From Parablautia muri (lineage in GTDB: Bacteria; Bacillota; Clostridia; Lachnospirales; Lachnospiraceae), in the NCBI RefSeq assembly GCF_009917485.1, contig NZ_QZDT01000005.1, positions 1 through 64,000 on the forward strand: a DNA stretch of 64,000 nucleotides, read 5' to 3'. A program made the position numbers and the translations under genes. The first letter of the stretch is position 1; each line of letters opens with the position of its first letter. This document shows, one piece after another, positions 44,355 to 53,001 of this stretch. The notes beneath the pieces are model-generated. The model was given only the letters and a program-made list of their open reading frames with translations. It made no database searches and was not told the origin of the DNA.

Positions 44355-45467
44355 TTATTCCTCATTTCCGATTTCTGCTGCCGCGCCCTCTGCTTCATCT
44401 GCTTCTTCAGGCTCTGCTGCTAAAAGCGCTTTTATGCTCAAGCTGATTTTTTTGTCATCACTGTTAAAATCAACTACTTTTGCCGTAATTTCCTGTCCAA
44501 CTTTCAATACATCGGAAGGCTTTTCAATGTGTTCTCTGGAAATCTGTGATACATGAAGCAACGCATCCACGCCAACTTCCAGCTCAATGAAAGCACCGAA
44601 ATCTGTCATTCTGGCAACTTTACCGGTCACTTCATTCCCCACTGCATATCTCTCAGCCGCATCCTTCCATGGATTCTCATCCTCAAATTTGAGACTGAGC
44701 GCAATCTTTGTACCAGAAATATCTTTAATGAAAACTCTTACCTTATCGCCAACTTTAAATACCTTTTTAGGATTCTCAACGCGTCCCCAGGACATTTCGG
44801 AAATATGTAAAAGCCCGTCCGCTCCACCGATATCAATGAACGCACCAAAGTCAGTTACATTTTTGACAACACCTTCCATTACATCGCCAATCTGGATGCT
44901 CTCAAGCAGTTTTCTCTGCATTTCTGCTTTTTCTGCAACAAGCAGTTGTTTACGGTCACCAATATATCTTCTTCTCTTAGGATTGTATTCGCTGATTACA
45001 AACTTAATTTCCTGACCCGCATATTTGGTCAGATCCTTTTCATACACATCAGATACGAGACTTGCCGGAATGAAAATTCTAATCTCATCAACAATTACAC
45101 TCAAGCCGCCGTCAAGCACCTGTGCAACCTTAGCCGTAAGCACTTCTTTATTGTTAAAAGCTTCTTCGATTCTCTTATTTCCACGGTCAACAGCGAGTCT
45201 CTTATAAGTTAAGATAACCTGTCCTTCTCCATCGTTTACTTTAAGGACTTTCACTTCCATGGTATCTCCCGGCTTAACTACAGTCGTCAAGTCTACATTA
45301 GGCTCGTTGGTATATTCATATCTTGTCAAAATGCCATCAGATTTATATCCAATGTTAAGTATGATTTCTTCAGGCTTAACATCAATGACTGTGCCTTCTA
45401 CTACCTCTCCTGCATGTATCGTCTTTAATGATTCTTCCAACATTTGTTCAAAAGTTAACTCTGACAT
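44355..45467 (-). CDS. rpsA: 30S ribosomal protein S1 homolog
   Basis: A 370-residue RNA-binding protein with four S1 domains (residues ~15-85, ~95-165, ~185-255, ~268-340), the last two being closest to the consensus (FGAFIDIGGADGLLHISE; FGAFIELEVGVDALLHVSQ). Firmicute S1 proteins with four domains are shorter than the six-domain Escherichia coli protein. It aids mRNA binding to the ribosome. Start ATG 45467 follows GGAGG and overlaps the end of ispH by 20 nt; in many Clostridia the two are fused into one protein. Confidence 0.9.
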   Translation of the reverse strand: MSELTFEQMLEESLKTIHAGEVVEGTVIDVKPEEIILNIGYKSDGILTRYEYTNEPNVDLTTVVKPGDTMEVKVLKVNDGEGQVILTYKRLAVDRGNKRIEEAFNNKEVLTAKVAQVLDGGLSVIVDEIRIFIPASLVSDVYEKDLTKYAGQEIKFVISEYNPKRRRYIGDRKQLLVAEKAEMQRKLLESIQIGDVMEGVVKNVTDFGAFIDIGGADGLLHISEMSWGRVENPKKVFKVGDKVRVFIKDISGTKIALSLKFEDENPWKDAAERYAVGNEVTGKVARMTDFGAFIELEVGVDALLHVSQISREHIEKPSDVLKVGQEITAKVVDFNSDDKKISLSIKALLAAEPEEADEAEGAAAEIGNEE

Positions 45468-46296
45468 GATTTTGAACCTCCTCAATTATATTGTTGGGGG
45501 TGGAAGCCCCCGCAGTAATACCCACCAGAGCGGCCGTTTTAGGCAATTCCAAATGCAAATCTTCCAGTGTTTGTATAAAATACGTAGCCTCACACTTCTT
45601 AGCACATATCTCGTAGAGCTTCTGCGTATTAGAACTATTCTTGCCACCTATTACTATCATTGCATCGGCCTTGGCTGAAATTTCTCCAGCTTCCGCCTGT
45701 CGTTCTTCTGTCGCATTACAGATTGTATTCACAACGTTAACATTATAACCTTTTTTTTGAATAATTTCAACTAATTCTTGAAATTTGTTGTAGTTAAATG
45801 TCGTCTGAGATACGATACACATTGGCTTTTCGGCATCCGCTTCAAAGCTTTCCGCTTCGCTGACGGTTCCAATCACTGCTGCCGGCGCCGAAGACCAGCC
45901 CATGATTCCCTCCACTTCAGGGTGCCCTGCATTGCCAATAATGATGATTTGTTTGCCCCTGCGGCTTTCTTCCGCAACGATCCTGTGTATCCTTTTTACA
46001 AAAGGACAGGTAGCGTCAATGCATTCCAATCCATTTTCTTCAATCAGGCGGTAAATCCTTTTGGGGACGCCATGGGAGCGAATCACCACTGCCCCTTCCT
46101 TAATGCCGGCTATCTCATTTTCATTTTCTATCACTGTAACGCCACGTTTTTCTAAATCTGCCACTACCTGCTCATTGTGAATAATCGGGCCATAGGTATA
46201 GATTTTCTTATGGGTGCCAAGCTGCTCATAAACATTTTCCACAGCCCGCTTTACACCAAAGCAAAAACCAGCGCTCTTTGCAAGCAACACTTCCAT
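45448..46296 (-). CDS. ispH: 4-hydroxy-3-methylbut-2-enyl diphosphate reductase
   Basis: A 282-residue iron-sulfur enzyme, last step of the MEP isoprenoid pathway. The three cluster cysteines are visible: AKSAGFCFGVKRAV, DATCPFV and NTICNATEERQ. Substrate-binding His residues occur in GPIIHN and RSHGVPK. The C-terminus holds VGITAGASTPN. The start is taken as ATG 46296; an upstream TTG at 46308 is an alternative. It is coupled to the S1 gene. Confidence 0.92.
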   Translation of the reverse strand: MEVLLAKSAGFCFGVKRAVENVYEQLGTHKKIYTYGPIIHNEQVVADLEKRGVTVIENENEIAGIKEGAVVIRSHGVPKRIYRLIEENGLECIDATCPFVKRIHRIVAEESRRGKQIIIIGNAGHPEVEGIMGWSSAPAAVIGTVSEAESFEADAEKPMCIVSQTTFNYNKFQELVEIIQKKGYNVNVVNTICNATEERQAEAGEISAKADAMIVIGGKNSSNTQKLYEICAKKCEATYFIQTLEDLHLELPKTAALVGITAGASTPNNIIEEVQNHVRVNF

Positions 46297-46336
46297 TTTC
46301 CTGTTCAATCCTTTTTATCATAATCTGTTATCATTG

Positions 46337-46491
46337 GTAACAATTCAGCCTAGGACTTTGCATTTACTGCAAAGTCCGTAAGAAAGCCTGAATTTTACCG
46401 AGAGTGAATCCGGCCCTTCGCCAAAGGCGAACTTCTAATGGCTGGATTCAGTAACAGTTCGGCCAAAGGCTGAACTGCTACTATCATTGTA
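46337..46491 (-). repeat. Palindromic repeat family, copy B2
   Basis: Contains GGACTTTGC/GCAAAGTCC arms around ATTTACT, and GTAACAGTTCGGCC/GGCTGAACTGCTAC. Read on the minus strand it aligns with the copy at 49630-49757 and shares GCAGTAAATGC and GAATYGTTAC. Non-coding; REP-like. Confidence 0.6.
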
Positions 46492-46552
46492 TTTATCATA
46501 ACACGAACTGTTTTCTGTGCCAAGTGTCCATTGACCATTTTAAGGTTCTATA

Positions 46553-46680
46553 ATAATGTTACTATTCACGGCCTGGAAGCCGCTCATAGTAACATTCGGG
46601 GCGATATTCCAAGTTTTGCTTCGCAAAAATCGCCCCTCACACCTGAATCATGTTCTCACGGAATGCGCGTGGGCCGCACT
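46553..46680 (+). repeat. Related repeat overlapping the 3' end of the flavoprotein gene
   Basis: AATGTTACTAT/ATAGTAACATT arms at 46553-46595, then CGCAAAAATCGCCCCTCACA and AATCATGTTCTCACGG, which recurs as AATCATATTCTCACGG near 49686. The last codons of the flavoprotein gene are within it. Confidence 0.45.
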
Positions 46681-47946
46681 CACCCCTGCCAGATATCCTG
46701 TGGACCATGCTATCTGTAAATTGAAGCCTCCGGTCATGGCATCCAGGTCAAGCACTTCCCCTGCAAAATAAAGGCCGCTTACAAATTTGGATTCCATGGT
46801 GGATGGGTTCACTTCTTTTATTTTAATTCCGCCCTGGGTTATAATCGCTTCCTCAAAGCCTCTGGTTCCTGTCACTGTCAAAGTGAGATTTTTCAGACAT
46901 TCAATTAAATTATTTCTCTCCTGCCTGGTGATTTCATTTGCCTTTTTTTCCGGCATGATTCCGGTAAGCTTCACCATCACGGGAATCATTTTGGACGGGA
47001 GCAGGCCTTCCAGGACATTTTTAAACTGTCGGTTTTTGTTTTCTTCAAAGTCACGTAGAAGACGCGCGTTGAGCTGCTCTCCGGATAGAGCAGGCTTTAA
47101 ATCAATACAAAGCTCCACGGGCATTCCATAGTATTTTTTGGCATAATAGCTGCTGGCGCTTAAAATTAAGGGGCCGCTTACACCAAAATGGGTAAAAAGC
47201 ATTTCCCCAAAGCCTGCATAAATTTTTTTCTTTCCGTTTTTCAGTAAAACAGATACATTTTTAAGGGAAAGTCCCTGCATTTCCATGCACCAACTCTCCT
47301 GAACCGTAAAAGGTACCAGGGCCGGTTTAATATCCTGAATGGTATGTCCCATTTCCTTAGCGAAACGGTATCCGTCACCGGTAGAACCGGTGGACTCATA
47401 AGTCCTTCCGCCGGTTGCAAGGATCACTGCATCCGCCGAAAGCACACGTCCATCCGTAAGTCTTACGCCGGTTACATATTTTGAAGTATCTCTTTGTTTA
47501 TCACCGGCATCAAACGCCTCTTCCTTTAAAGATTTTGTCAAAATTTCTTTCACACAGGTTTTCAGGCACACTTTAACCTGCTTCTTTTCCATCTGCCTGT
47601 TTAAAGCATTTGTCACATCATAGGCATGGTCAGAAACAGGAAATATTCTCTCCCCCCGTTCTTTTTTCAATTTACAACCGGCTTTCTCAAAAAATGCCAT
47701 GGTAGAATCATTGTCCAGCTTTGAAAAAGCACTGTACAAAAATTTCTGATTGCTTACCACATGTTCAAAAAAAGCATCCCTTTCACAGGCATTGGTCAAG
47801 TTACATCTGCCCTTTCCTGTTATAAAAATTTTTTTCCCTGTCTTTTCATTCTGTTCAAGCAGTGTCACCTGGGCGCCCTCTCCGGCCGCCCCCACAGCCG
47901 CCATCATTCCTGCAGCCCCGCCGCCCACTATAATAATGCGTTTCAT
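46648..47946 (-). CDS. NAD(P)/FAD-dependent oxidoreductase (HI0933/BaiN-like)
   Basis: A 432-residue flavoprotein. The N-terminal FAD-binding loop IIVGGGAAGMMAAVGAAG and GKKIFITGKGRCNLTNA are characteristic of the HI0933 family; SATGGRTYESTGSTGDGY-like text and the C-terminal GLYFAGEVLDLDAMTGGFN are also typical. BaiN in the bile-acid pathway belongs to this family, but no bai genes are nearby, so the role is unknown. Start at ATG 47946, with GGGAG 5 nt upstream. Its final residues (HAHSVRT) are encoded by a dispersed repeat. Confidence 0.88.
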   Translation of the reverse strand: MKRIIIVGGGAAGMMAAVGAAGEGAQVTLLEQNEKTGKKIFITGKGRCNLTNACERDAFFEHVVSNQKFLYSAFSKLDNDSTMAFFEKAGCKLKKERGERIFPVSDHAYDVTNALNRQMEKKQVKVCLKTCVKEILTKSLKEEAFDAGDKQRDTSKYVTGVRLTDGRVLSADAVILATGGRTYESTGSTGDGYRFAKEMGHTIQDIKPALVPFTVQESWCMEMQGLSLKNVSVLLKNGKKKIYAGFGEMLFTHFGVSGPLILSASSYYAKKYYGMPVELCIDLKPALSGEQLNARLLRDFEENKNRQFKNVLEGLLPSKMIPVMVKLTGIMPEKKANEITRQERNNLIECLKNLTLTVTGTRGFEEAIITQGGIKIKEVNPSTMESKFVSGLYFAGEVLDLDAMTGGFNLQIAWSTGYLAGVSAAHAHSVRT

Positions 47947-48011
47947 ATGTACTCCCATATTGCCAGAGCAGTATCCTTTCAAAGTTGACTTTCAAAGTTG
48001 ACTTCCAAACT

Positions 48012-48941
48012 TTATAGTTCCTCTTTTTTCATCAGCGGATAATGCAGCATTGGATCCCCATCTATGAAATTTATCTCATCGTTTAAATAAACCTGGTAAT
48101 TGTTCCACACTTCTTCTAATGTTTCCAAATTTTTCTTTACCACCTCAGGCTGTTTTAAACATAGCGCCACCACCAATGCATTGATTACACTCAAAGGCGC
48201 CACAAGAGAATCTACAATGGAAACCATATCACTCCTTGCCAATAAATTACAGGAAGAATATAAATTCATGGGGGAATGGATACTGTCTGTTATTGTAATT
48301 ATTTTTGCATTTCTGTCATTTGCAAATTCGATTGCTTTTAAGGTACGCATGGAATATCTCGGAAAACTAATGCCAATAACCGCATCCCTGCCATCAACCC
48401 GTATCATCTGTTCAAATATTTCCGTAACACTGGTTGTTTTTACCAGAACAATACTTCCACGAATCATATTTAAATAAAAATGCAAAAAATCAGCAAGCGG
48501 CTCGCAGCTTCTAACACCAATGAGATAAATCGTTCTTGCCCCAAGGATAATATCCACTGCCGCTCCAAAGGCAACCGCGTCTAAATTTACAATTGTGTCC
48601 TGAATCTTCTCAATGTCTGCGCTAAGCACGGAATTAAGCAGCTCCGAATGGGTACTTTTTCCATACTTTGCACCAATCTTCTGCACAGAATTCAGCTTGC
48701 TTTTTACCCATTCTTCTAACGCATCCTGAAACTCCGGATAACCTGCATAGCCTAATCCGGCGGCGAAGCGCACCACCGTTGACTCACTGACGCCCACTGT
48801 TTCCCCCAGCTTAGCGGCTGTCATAAACACAGCCTGATCATAATGGTCAGAAATATAAGCGGCAATGGCTCTGTGACCCTTGCTCATTTTCATAAATTTA
48901 TCATTCATTCTAGTGATGATGTCAACTTCCTGCTGTTCCAT
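48012..48941 (-). CDS. RpiR/MurR-family regulator with SIS domain
   Basis: A 309-residue transcription regulator. Residues ~1-80 are the HTH_6 domain (AAYISDHYDQAVFMTAAKLG and VSESTVVRFAAGLGYAGYPE). Residues ~125-260 are a sugar-phosphate-binding SIS domain (IYLIGVRSCEPLADFLHFYL; VIGISFPRYSMRTLKAIEFA). It senses a phosphosugar and controls sugar or cell-wall metabolism genes. Neither neighbour is an obvious target. Confidence 0.88.
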   Translation of the reverse strand: MEQQEVDIITRMNDKFMKMSKGHRAIAAYISDHYDQAVFMTAAKLGETVGVSESTVVRFAAGLGYAGYPEFQDALEEWVKSKLNSVQKIGAKYGKSTHSELLNSVLSADIEKIQDTIVNLDAVAFGAAVDIILGARTIYLIGVRSCEPLADFLHFYLNMIRGSIVLVKTTSVTEIFEQMIRVDGRDAVIGISFPRYSMRTLKAIEFANDRNAKIITITDSIHSPMNLYSSCNLLARSDMVSIVDSLVAPLSVINALVVALCLKQPEVVKKNLETLEEVWNNYQVYLNDEINFIDGDPMLHYPLMKKEEL

Positions 48942-48991
48942 TCCAATCCCCCAATCTCATCAATACATTACAAATTTGTTGTGTGAAAAAT

Positions 48992-49537
48992 TTATCTGAA
49001 TGACTGGTAGGATGTTTTCAAAAGCTGCATTGTCTCATCATCTGAAAGGTCATAGTCCCCTGTCAATGTCATGCAGGCAGCGCCGTGGATAAAAATCCAC
49101 ATTTTCATGAACATTTCACTGGCATTTTTACATCCCTGGGATTTAGCCGCCTGTATTTCCCTGCTCACAAACCCTTCTTTGCCATTCACCAAATCATACA
49201 TGCTCCTGCCAAAGCGCTCCGGAGACAGAAAAATGAACTCAAATAGTTTTTTATGTACGCCGGCAAACTTAATATATGCCTGTCCCAGAGTTACGAAAGG
49301 TGTTACCGATTGTCTCGGAAAATCCACATAAAAATCTTTGAAAAAATCACATGCTTTTTCAAATAATTCCGCTGCCAGCTCATCCATATTTTTGAAAACA
49401 CGGAAGATAGGCTGGGTAGAACAGTTGGCTTTCGCCGCCAGCTTTCTGGCTGTCACCTGTTCTATCCCTTCCTCCTGTAATATGACAAATGCTGCTTGTA
49501 CAATGTCCTCTCTACTAATTGTTTCTTTTCTTGCCAC
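48992..49537 (-). CDS. TetR/AcrR-family repressor
   Basis: A 181-residue repressor. The N-terminal HTH (IVQAAFVILQEEGIEQVTAR then KLAAKANCSTQPIFRVFKNM) is typical; the rest is a helical ligand domain. GTG 49537 lies 8 nt after AAAGGGG. A palindrome at 49557-49570 near the promoter should be its operator. The target may be itself; no transporter or enzyme gene sits next to it except the RpiR gene downstream. Confidence 0.85.
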   Translation of the reverse strand: MARKETISREDIVQAAFVILQEEGIEQVTARKLAAKANCSTQPIFRVFKNMDELAAELFEKACDFFKDFYVDFPRQSVTPFVTLGQAYIKFAGVHKKLFEFIFLSPERFGRSMYDLVNGKEGFVSREIQAAKSQGCKNASEMFMKMWIFIHGAACMTLTGDYDLSDDETMQLLKTSYQSFR

Positions 49538-49556
49538 ATATATCACCCCTTTTATA

Positions 49557-49570
49557 TAACATATGTTATG
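49557..49570. promoter_or_regulatory. Palindromic TetR operator candidate
   Basis: ATAACATATGTTAT, a perfect 14-bp palindrome 20 nt before the TetR gene start. Further copies of ATAAC/GTTAT-like words follow near 49609. Confidence 0.6.
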
Positions 49571-49629
49571 ATTCTACAACAAACTTTATCTTATGTCAAC
49601 AGTATTAGACATAACTTTATCAATTTCGT

Positions 49630-49757
49630 GTAACAGTTCAGCCTTGCTGAACTGTTACATGCAAACTCCATTTTTGCACTCCCTAATCATATTCTCACGG
49701 TCTGTGCAGTAAATGCACAGTTCTGGCCGAATCGTTACAATCTCGGTAACTGTTCAG
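49630..49757 (+). repeat. Palindromic repeat family, copy B1
   Basis: Starts with a perfect hairpin GTAACAGTTCAG/CTGAACTGTTAC and continues with CTGTGCAGTAAATGCACAG, GGCCGAATCGTTAC and GGTAACTGTTCAG. Copies with the same order are at 46337-46491 (reversed) and, partially, at 24870-24900. Confidence 0.6.
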
Positions 49758-49780
49758 CTTTCGATGAATGTTTCCATGTG

Positions 49781-49824
49781 AAAAAGTCGTCTGCTCACCT
49801 AAAAAACAAGCAGACGACTTTTTT
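49781..49824. terminator. Terminator after amidase gene
   Basis: AAAAAGTCGTCTGCT/AGCAGACGACTTTTT, a perfect 15-bp stem with T-runs on both strands, 20 nt from the end of the amidase gene. Confidence 0.85.
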
Positions 49825-49844
49825 ACACTTTTCTATTGATTATT

Positions 49845-50990
49845 TTATACCTGATTCTTCATAATATGTTGCTCTAAATCAGAGAGAAATTTTTCCCAGG
49901 CCTCCTCATGTTCTACATAATACAGGGGACATTTTTTTCCGCCTTCATCATAATGCCGTCTCATATCATCCGGCGCCAGTTTATATTCTTTTAGAAGCCA
50001 GGCAGATAATCTGAGCAATGACTGGTAGGTTTCATCTGTAAATTTACCGTCCTCTGACAAATAGCAGCACTCAATAGAAATGGAATCATAGTTGCGCTGC
50101 ACTACCGCATAGGCTATCTCATCAAGCGGAATACACTGTATGATTTCTCCTTCATATCCGATAACAAAATGAGCGCTTGCGGATGTCTCCCCTGTAATGC
50201 CCAGATTTTCAAAGTAACTTCTGTTCTGAGCCGCACTTGTTCCTTGATTAGCCGTGTAATGTACAAAGATATTTTTAACCTTGCCAAGCTTCTCTCCCGG
50301 TCTTGAGTACTCGTTAATTGTCAGAAAATCTTCCGTGATGATTGGCTTATTTGTTTCATTGGCTTTAATTACCTCACGTCTCTCCACCGTAGGGGTATAG
50401 GAATTAAAAGTCTGCTGCGGCTCATTTGACTTTGTAAAATCGCCAATAAGCTTATAGAGCGTAAAACCTGTAAAAAAAATCACAAGCACAAACCCCAGCA
50501 AAACAGTCATTTTGGCTGCCATCACCCTTTGTCTCTGTATTTTGCGCCTGCGCATTCGCTCCCTTTGAACCCTTGGATCCACTGGCCGGGGTCTTCTTAC
50601 CACATTTCCACCTGGGTTATTATAACCGGCGTAATTTCTGCTGCGTTCACGGCCGCCGTTTCTGCGGTTATTGTCGCGGCTGCGATTTTCATTTTGAAGG
50701 CGATTGCCGTTGCGGTTTCGGGCGTTATATTCCCTCCTTCGCTCCTCCGCCTCAGAATACATTCTTTCACCTGCAGGTCTTGTCCGTCTTGCTCTTTGCG
50801 TTTGGGCAGGTACTTGTCTTTGCACTTCGCTTCTTCGTGCCCTTTGATTTTCATATCTGATTGTCCGGGAAGTTTCCTGTCTAACTGGCCGTGGCCTTCC
50901 TCCGCCAGGCTCTCTCCTGCTGCCTGTTGTACCGTTGGCACGGACCCTTTCACCTTCCTCCCTGGATATGTCGATAAACTCCAATCCCAT
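49845..50990 (-). CDS. Membrane-anchored amidase (Amidase_2) with Arg-rich tail
   Basis: A ~381-residue type II membrane protein. The first ~155 residues are cytoplasmic and extremely rich in Arg, Asn, Gln and Glu (repeats such as RRNGGRERSRN). A membrane span lies at ~163-186. The extracellular part from ~235 is an N-acetylmuramoyl-L-alanine amidase (NIFVHYTANQGTSAAQNRSY; SASAHFVIGYEGEIIQC; HYDEGGKKCPLYYV), with zinc ligands His, His and Cys visible. It cuts the peptide off the glycan strand. The start is uncertain: ATG 51002, ATG 50990 or a TTG at 50984 are all possible. Confidence 0.85.
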   Translation of the reverse strand: MGLEFIDISREEGERVRANGTTGSRREPGGGRPRPVRQETSRTIRYENQRARRSEVQRQVPAQTQRARRTRPAGERMYSEAEERRREYNARNRNGNRLQNENRSRDNNRRNGGRERSRNYAGYNNPGGNVVRRPRPVDPRVQRERMRRRKIQRQRVMAAKMTVLLGFVLVIFFTGFTLYKLIGDFTKSNEPQQTFNSYTPTVERREVIKANETNKPIITEDFLTINEYSRPGEKLGKVKNIFVHYTANQGTSAAQNRSYFENLGITGETSASAHFVIGYEGEIIQCIPLDEIAYAVVQRNYDSISIECCYLSEDGKFTDETYQSLLRLSAWLLKEYKLAPDDMRRHYDEGGKKCPLYYVEHEEAWEKFLSDLEQHIMKNQV

Positions 50991-51180
50991 TCCCCATCTC
51001 ATCCTTTGCTTATAAGCTGTTACATATTAGCAGATTATAGCATATCAAAGGGGTTAATTAATTTATTTAATATAAAATAAAGGATTTCTTAATCTTTATT
51101 TACTTTTACTTTATCTCAGCCGGGCAGGGCGGCAAACGCTGCTACCTTTTATAAACCGGTTAAAAAAGCGGTTGGCATTT

Positions 51181-52158
51181 TTATCTGCTGTTTAAAGCCT
51201 GTGCAAGATCCTCCTTCATATCCTCAACCGCTGCCCTTGAAGCTTCACCAAAGCGCTCCGGCCCAAAAGAAGCATATTTTTCCTGTTGGTAAGCCGCAAT
51301 AATACCTCTGGAAGAATTTATAATTGCCCCAAGCCCATCTTCATTGAAGAAAGGAACAAGATCTTTTCCTGTTCCGCCCTGGGCTCCATAGCCAGGTACC
51401 AAAATATAGCTTTTAGGCATGATTTTCCTGAGCACCATACCCATTTCAGGATAAGTGGCTCCCACTACTGCTCCAATATAGCTGTAGGAATCGCCCATAT
51501 GTTCTTCTCCCCATTTAGCAACCTGCTCTCCTACAATCTCGTATAGCGGCCTGTCCCCAGAAGTCTTTAGTCCCGCAGCCTGTCCATCCAATGGCACCTG
51601 TGCCTTTACCAGACGGTCCTGAAACTCACCGCTGCTTGGGTTGGAGGTTTTCACCAAAATGAACAATCCTTTCTTTTCTTCTTTACAGACCTTAATAAAA
51701 GGCTTCACCCCGTCTGAACCAAGATAAGGGTTGATGGTTGCAAAATCTTCATCAAAACCATAATAAGATTTATTTCCCACCGTCACCTTACCTAAATGGC
51801 CCACCGCATAGGCTTCGGAGGTGGACCCGATATCTCCTCTCTTGATGTCGCCAATCACAATCAGGCCTTTTTGCTTACAGTAGTCCACCGTCTTTTTGAA
51901 GGCCAAAAGGCCCGGAATCCCAAACTGTTCATACATGGCAATCTGAGGCTTTACCGCCGGCACCATATCATAGATATAATCTACAATCTCTTTGTTGTAC
52001 TGCCAGATTGCTTCTCCGGCTCCCTCAAGGCTCTCGCCAAATTCCGCAAAAGCATTTTTCTTAATATGCTCCGGAACAAATTTCAGCATAGGGTCTAACC
52101 CCACCACAATAGGCGCTCCTGTAGTCTTGATTTTTGTAATCAGTTGATTGATCATCAT
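51181..52158 (-). CDS. pyrF: Orotidine 5'-phosphate decarboxylase (long form)
   Basis: A 325-residue enzyme making UMP from orotidine phosphate. Family segments: IVVGLDPMLKFVPEHI at the start, IGDIKRGDIGSTSEAYA with the catalytic Lys-Asp-Lys-Asp set, ATINPYLGSDGVKPF, and VPGYGAQGGTGKDL. It belongs to the longer type 2 group rather than the ~240-residue type. GGGAGG is 4 nt before the first ATG and 7 nt before the second (52155), so either start is possible. No other pyr gene is adjacent. Confidence 0.92.
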   Translation of the reverse strand: MMINQLITKIKTTGAPIVVGLDPMLKFVPEHIKKNAFAEFGESLEGAGEAIWQYNKEIVDYIYDMVPAVKPQIAMYEQFGIPGLLAFKKTVDYCKQKGLIVIGDIKRGDIGSTSEAYAVGHLGKVTVGNKSYYGFDEDFATINPYLGSDGVKPFIKVCKEEKKGLFILVKTSNPSSGEFQDRLVKAQVPLDGQAAGLKTSGDRPLYEIVGEQVAKWGEEHMGDSYSYIGAVVGATYPEMGMVLRKIMPKSYILVPGYGAQGGTGKDLVPFFNEDGLGAIINSSRGIIAAYQQEKYASFGPERFGEASRAAVEDMKEDLAQALNSR

Positions 52159-52236
52159 AATCCTCCCTTCTTGCCAACCCCTGAAACTTAGGTGTCAGCT
52201 TACATTGGTTAAGCCAAACGCTCTCTAAAGTAATTT

Positions 52237-52641
52237 TTATTTATCTGAAATGCTTTCCACCCACAGCTGAAATTCAGTAAATTTCCCGATATAAATTTTT
52301 ATAATCCTCCGGCAATACTCCTTCACAATCTCTCCCTCATAATCGTGAATCAGCCTGTTTCGAATTTCCAACATTTCCATCCATTCATCCCCTGTAATCA
52401 TCCCTGTCTGAAACGCCTTTTTCAAAACCTCCCGGGGAGAACCGGAAACAAAATCCATAATCGCATAATATTCAACCAAAATGTCCTTCATTGTTTTCCA
52501 TGCAAGGTCAAAGGTAATACTAAATTTTGCACTTGTTCCGCTAAGCACAAAAGAATCGCTCATATCCCTGTTTCTGGCTTCCGAAAGCGCTTCTAAGGAA
52601 CGTTTATAGGACTGGAACCTTCTCATAAATTTTCTTTCCAT
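52237..52641 (-). CDS. HepT-like HEPN toxin (HI0074 family)
   Basis: A 134-residue helical protein, PF08780-like. The RX4HXY signature of HEPN RNases is present (RNRLIHDY). In such pairs the partner nucleotidyltransferase silences HepT by adding AMP to the Tyr of this motif. The gene starts at ATG 52641, 9 nt after GAGGAGA, and overlaps the nucleotidyltransferase gene by 38 nt. Both parts of the module are intact here. Toxic activity is inferred from the motif only. Confidence 0.8.
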   Translation of the reverse strand: MERKFMRRFQSYKRSLEALSEARNRDMSDSFVLSGTSAKFSITFDLAWKTMKDILVEYYAIMDFVSGSPREVLKKAFQTGMITGDEWMEMLEIRNRLIHDYEGEIVKEYCRRIIKIYIGKFTEFQLWVESISDK

Positions 52642-52894
52642 ATTTTCTAATCTCCTCTAGCAGCAATGGATTCGTGCAGGTATCCATGTCCACAATATCC
52701 ACGGAAAAAAGCGTTGGCAGATTTTCCACTTCCTCCTGAAATGCAAAAAAATCATCCACACCGGAAACTGCAATATCAATATCGCTCCTTGCAAGAGCCG
52801 TCCCTTTCGCCCTGGATCCAAATAGTATTCCCTGCTCTGCAGAATATTTCCAGCACAGCTGTGCTACCTTTGCAATTACTTCTTCCGCCTGCAT
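52604..52894 (-). CDS. MntA-like minimal nucleotidyltransferase (antitoxin)
   Basis: A 96-residue protein with the MNT signature GSX10DXD (GSRAKGTALARSDIDIAV) and a later Asp (VDIVDMD), so all three metal-binding acids seem present. It is the presumed antitoxin to the following HEPN gene; the order antitoxin-then-toxin and the 38-nt overlap match known MntA/HepT operons. Without experiment, an older reading as an uncharacterised nucleotidyltransferase with its substrate-binding partner is also valid. Confidence 0.8.
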   Translation of the reverse strand: MQAEEVIAKVAQLCWKYSAEQGILFGSRAKGTALARSDIDIAVSGVDDFFAFQEEVENLPTLFSVDIVDMDTCTNPLLLEEIRKYGKKIYEKVPVL

Positions 52895-53001
52895 TTTCGC
52901 CCTCCCAATCTTTTCCTGACGCTTTGCATCTTATTCTCAGGTGATGTTTCGTCCTTCCTGCTTCAGCGCCGCTTAGACTGATTATCTTTTCGGTAAATCT
53001 T

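Noticed and set aside
47978-48003. Tandem repeat TTTCAAAGTTGAC x2 upstream of the flavoprotein
   Set aside because: Only two short copies; possibly a regulator site, but there is no further support.
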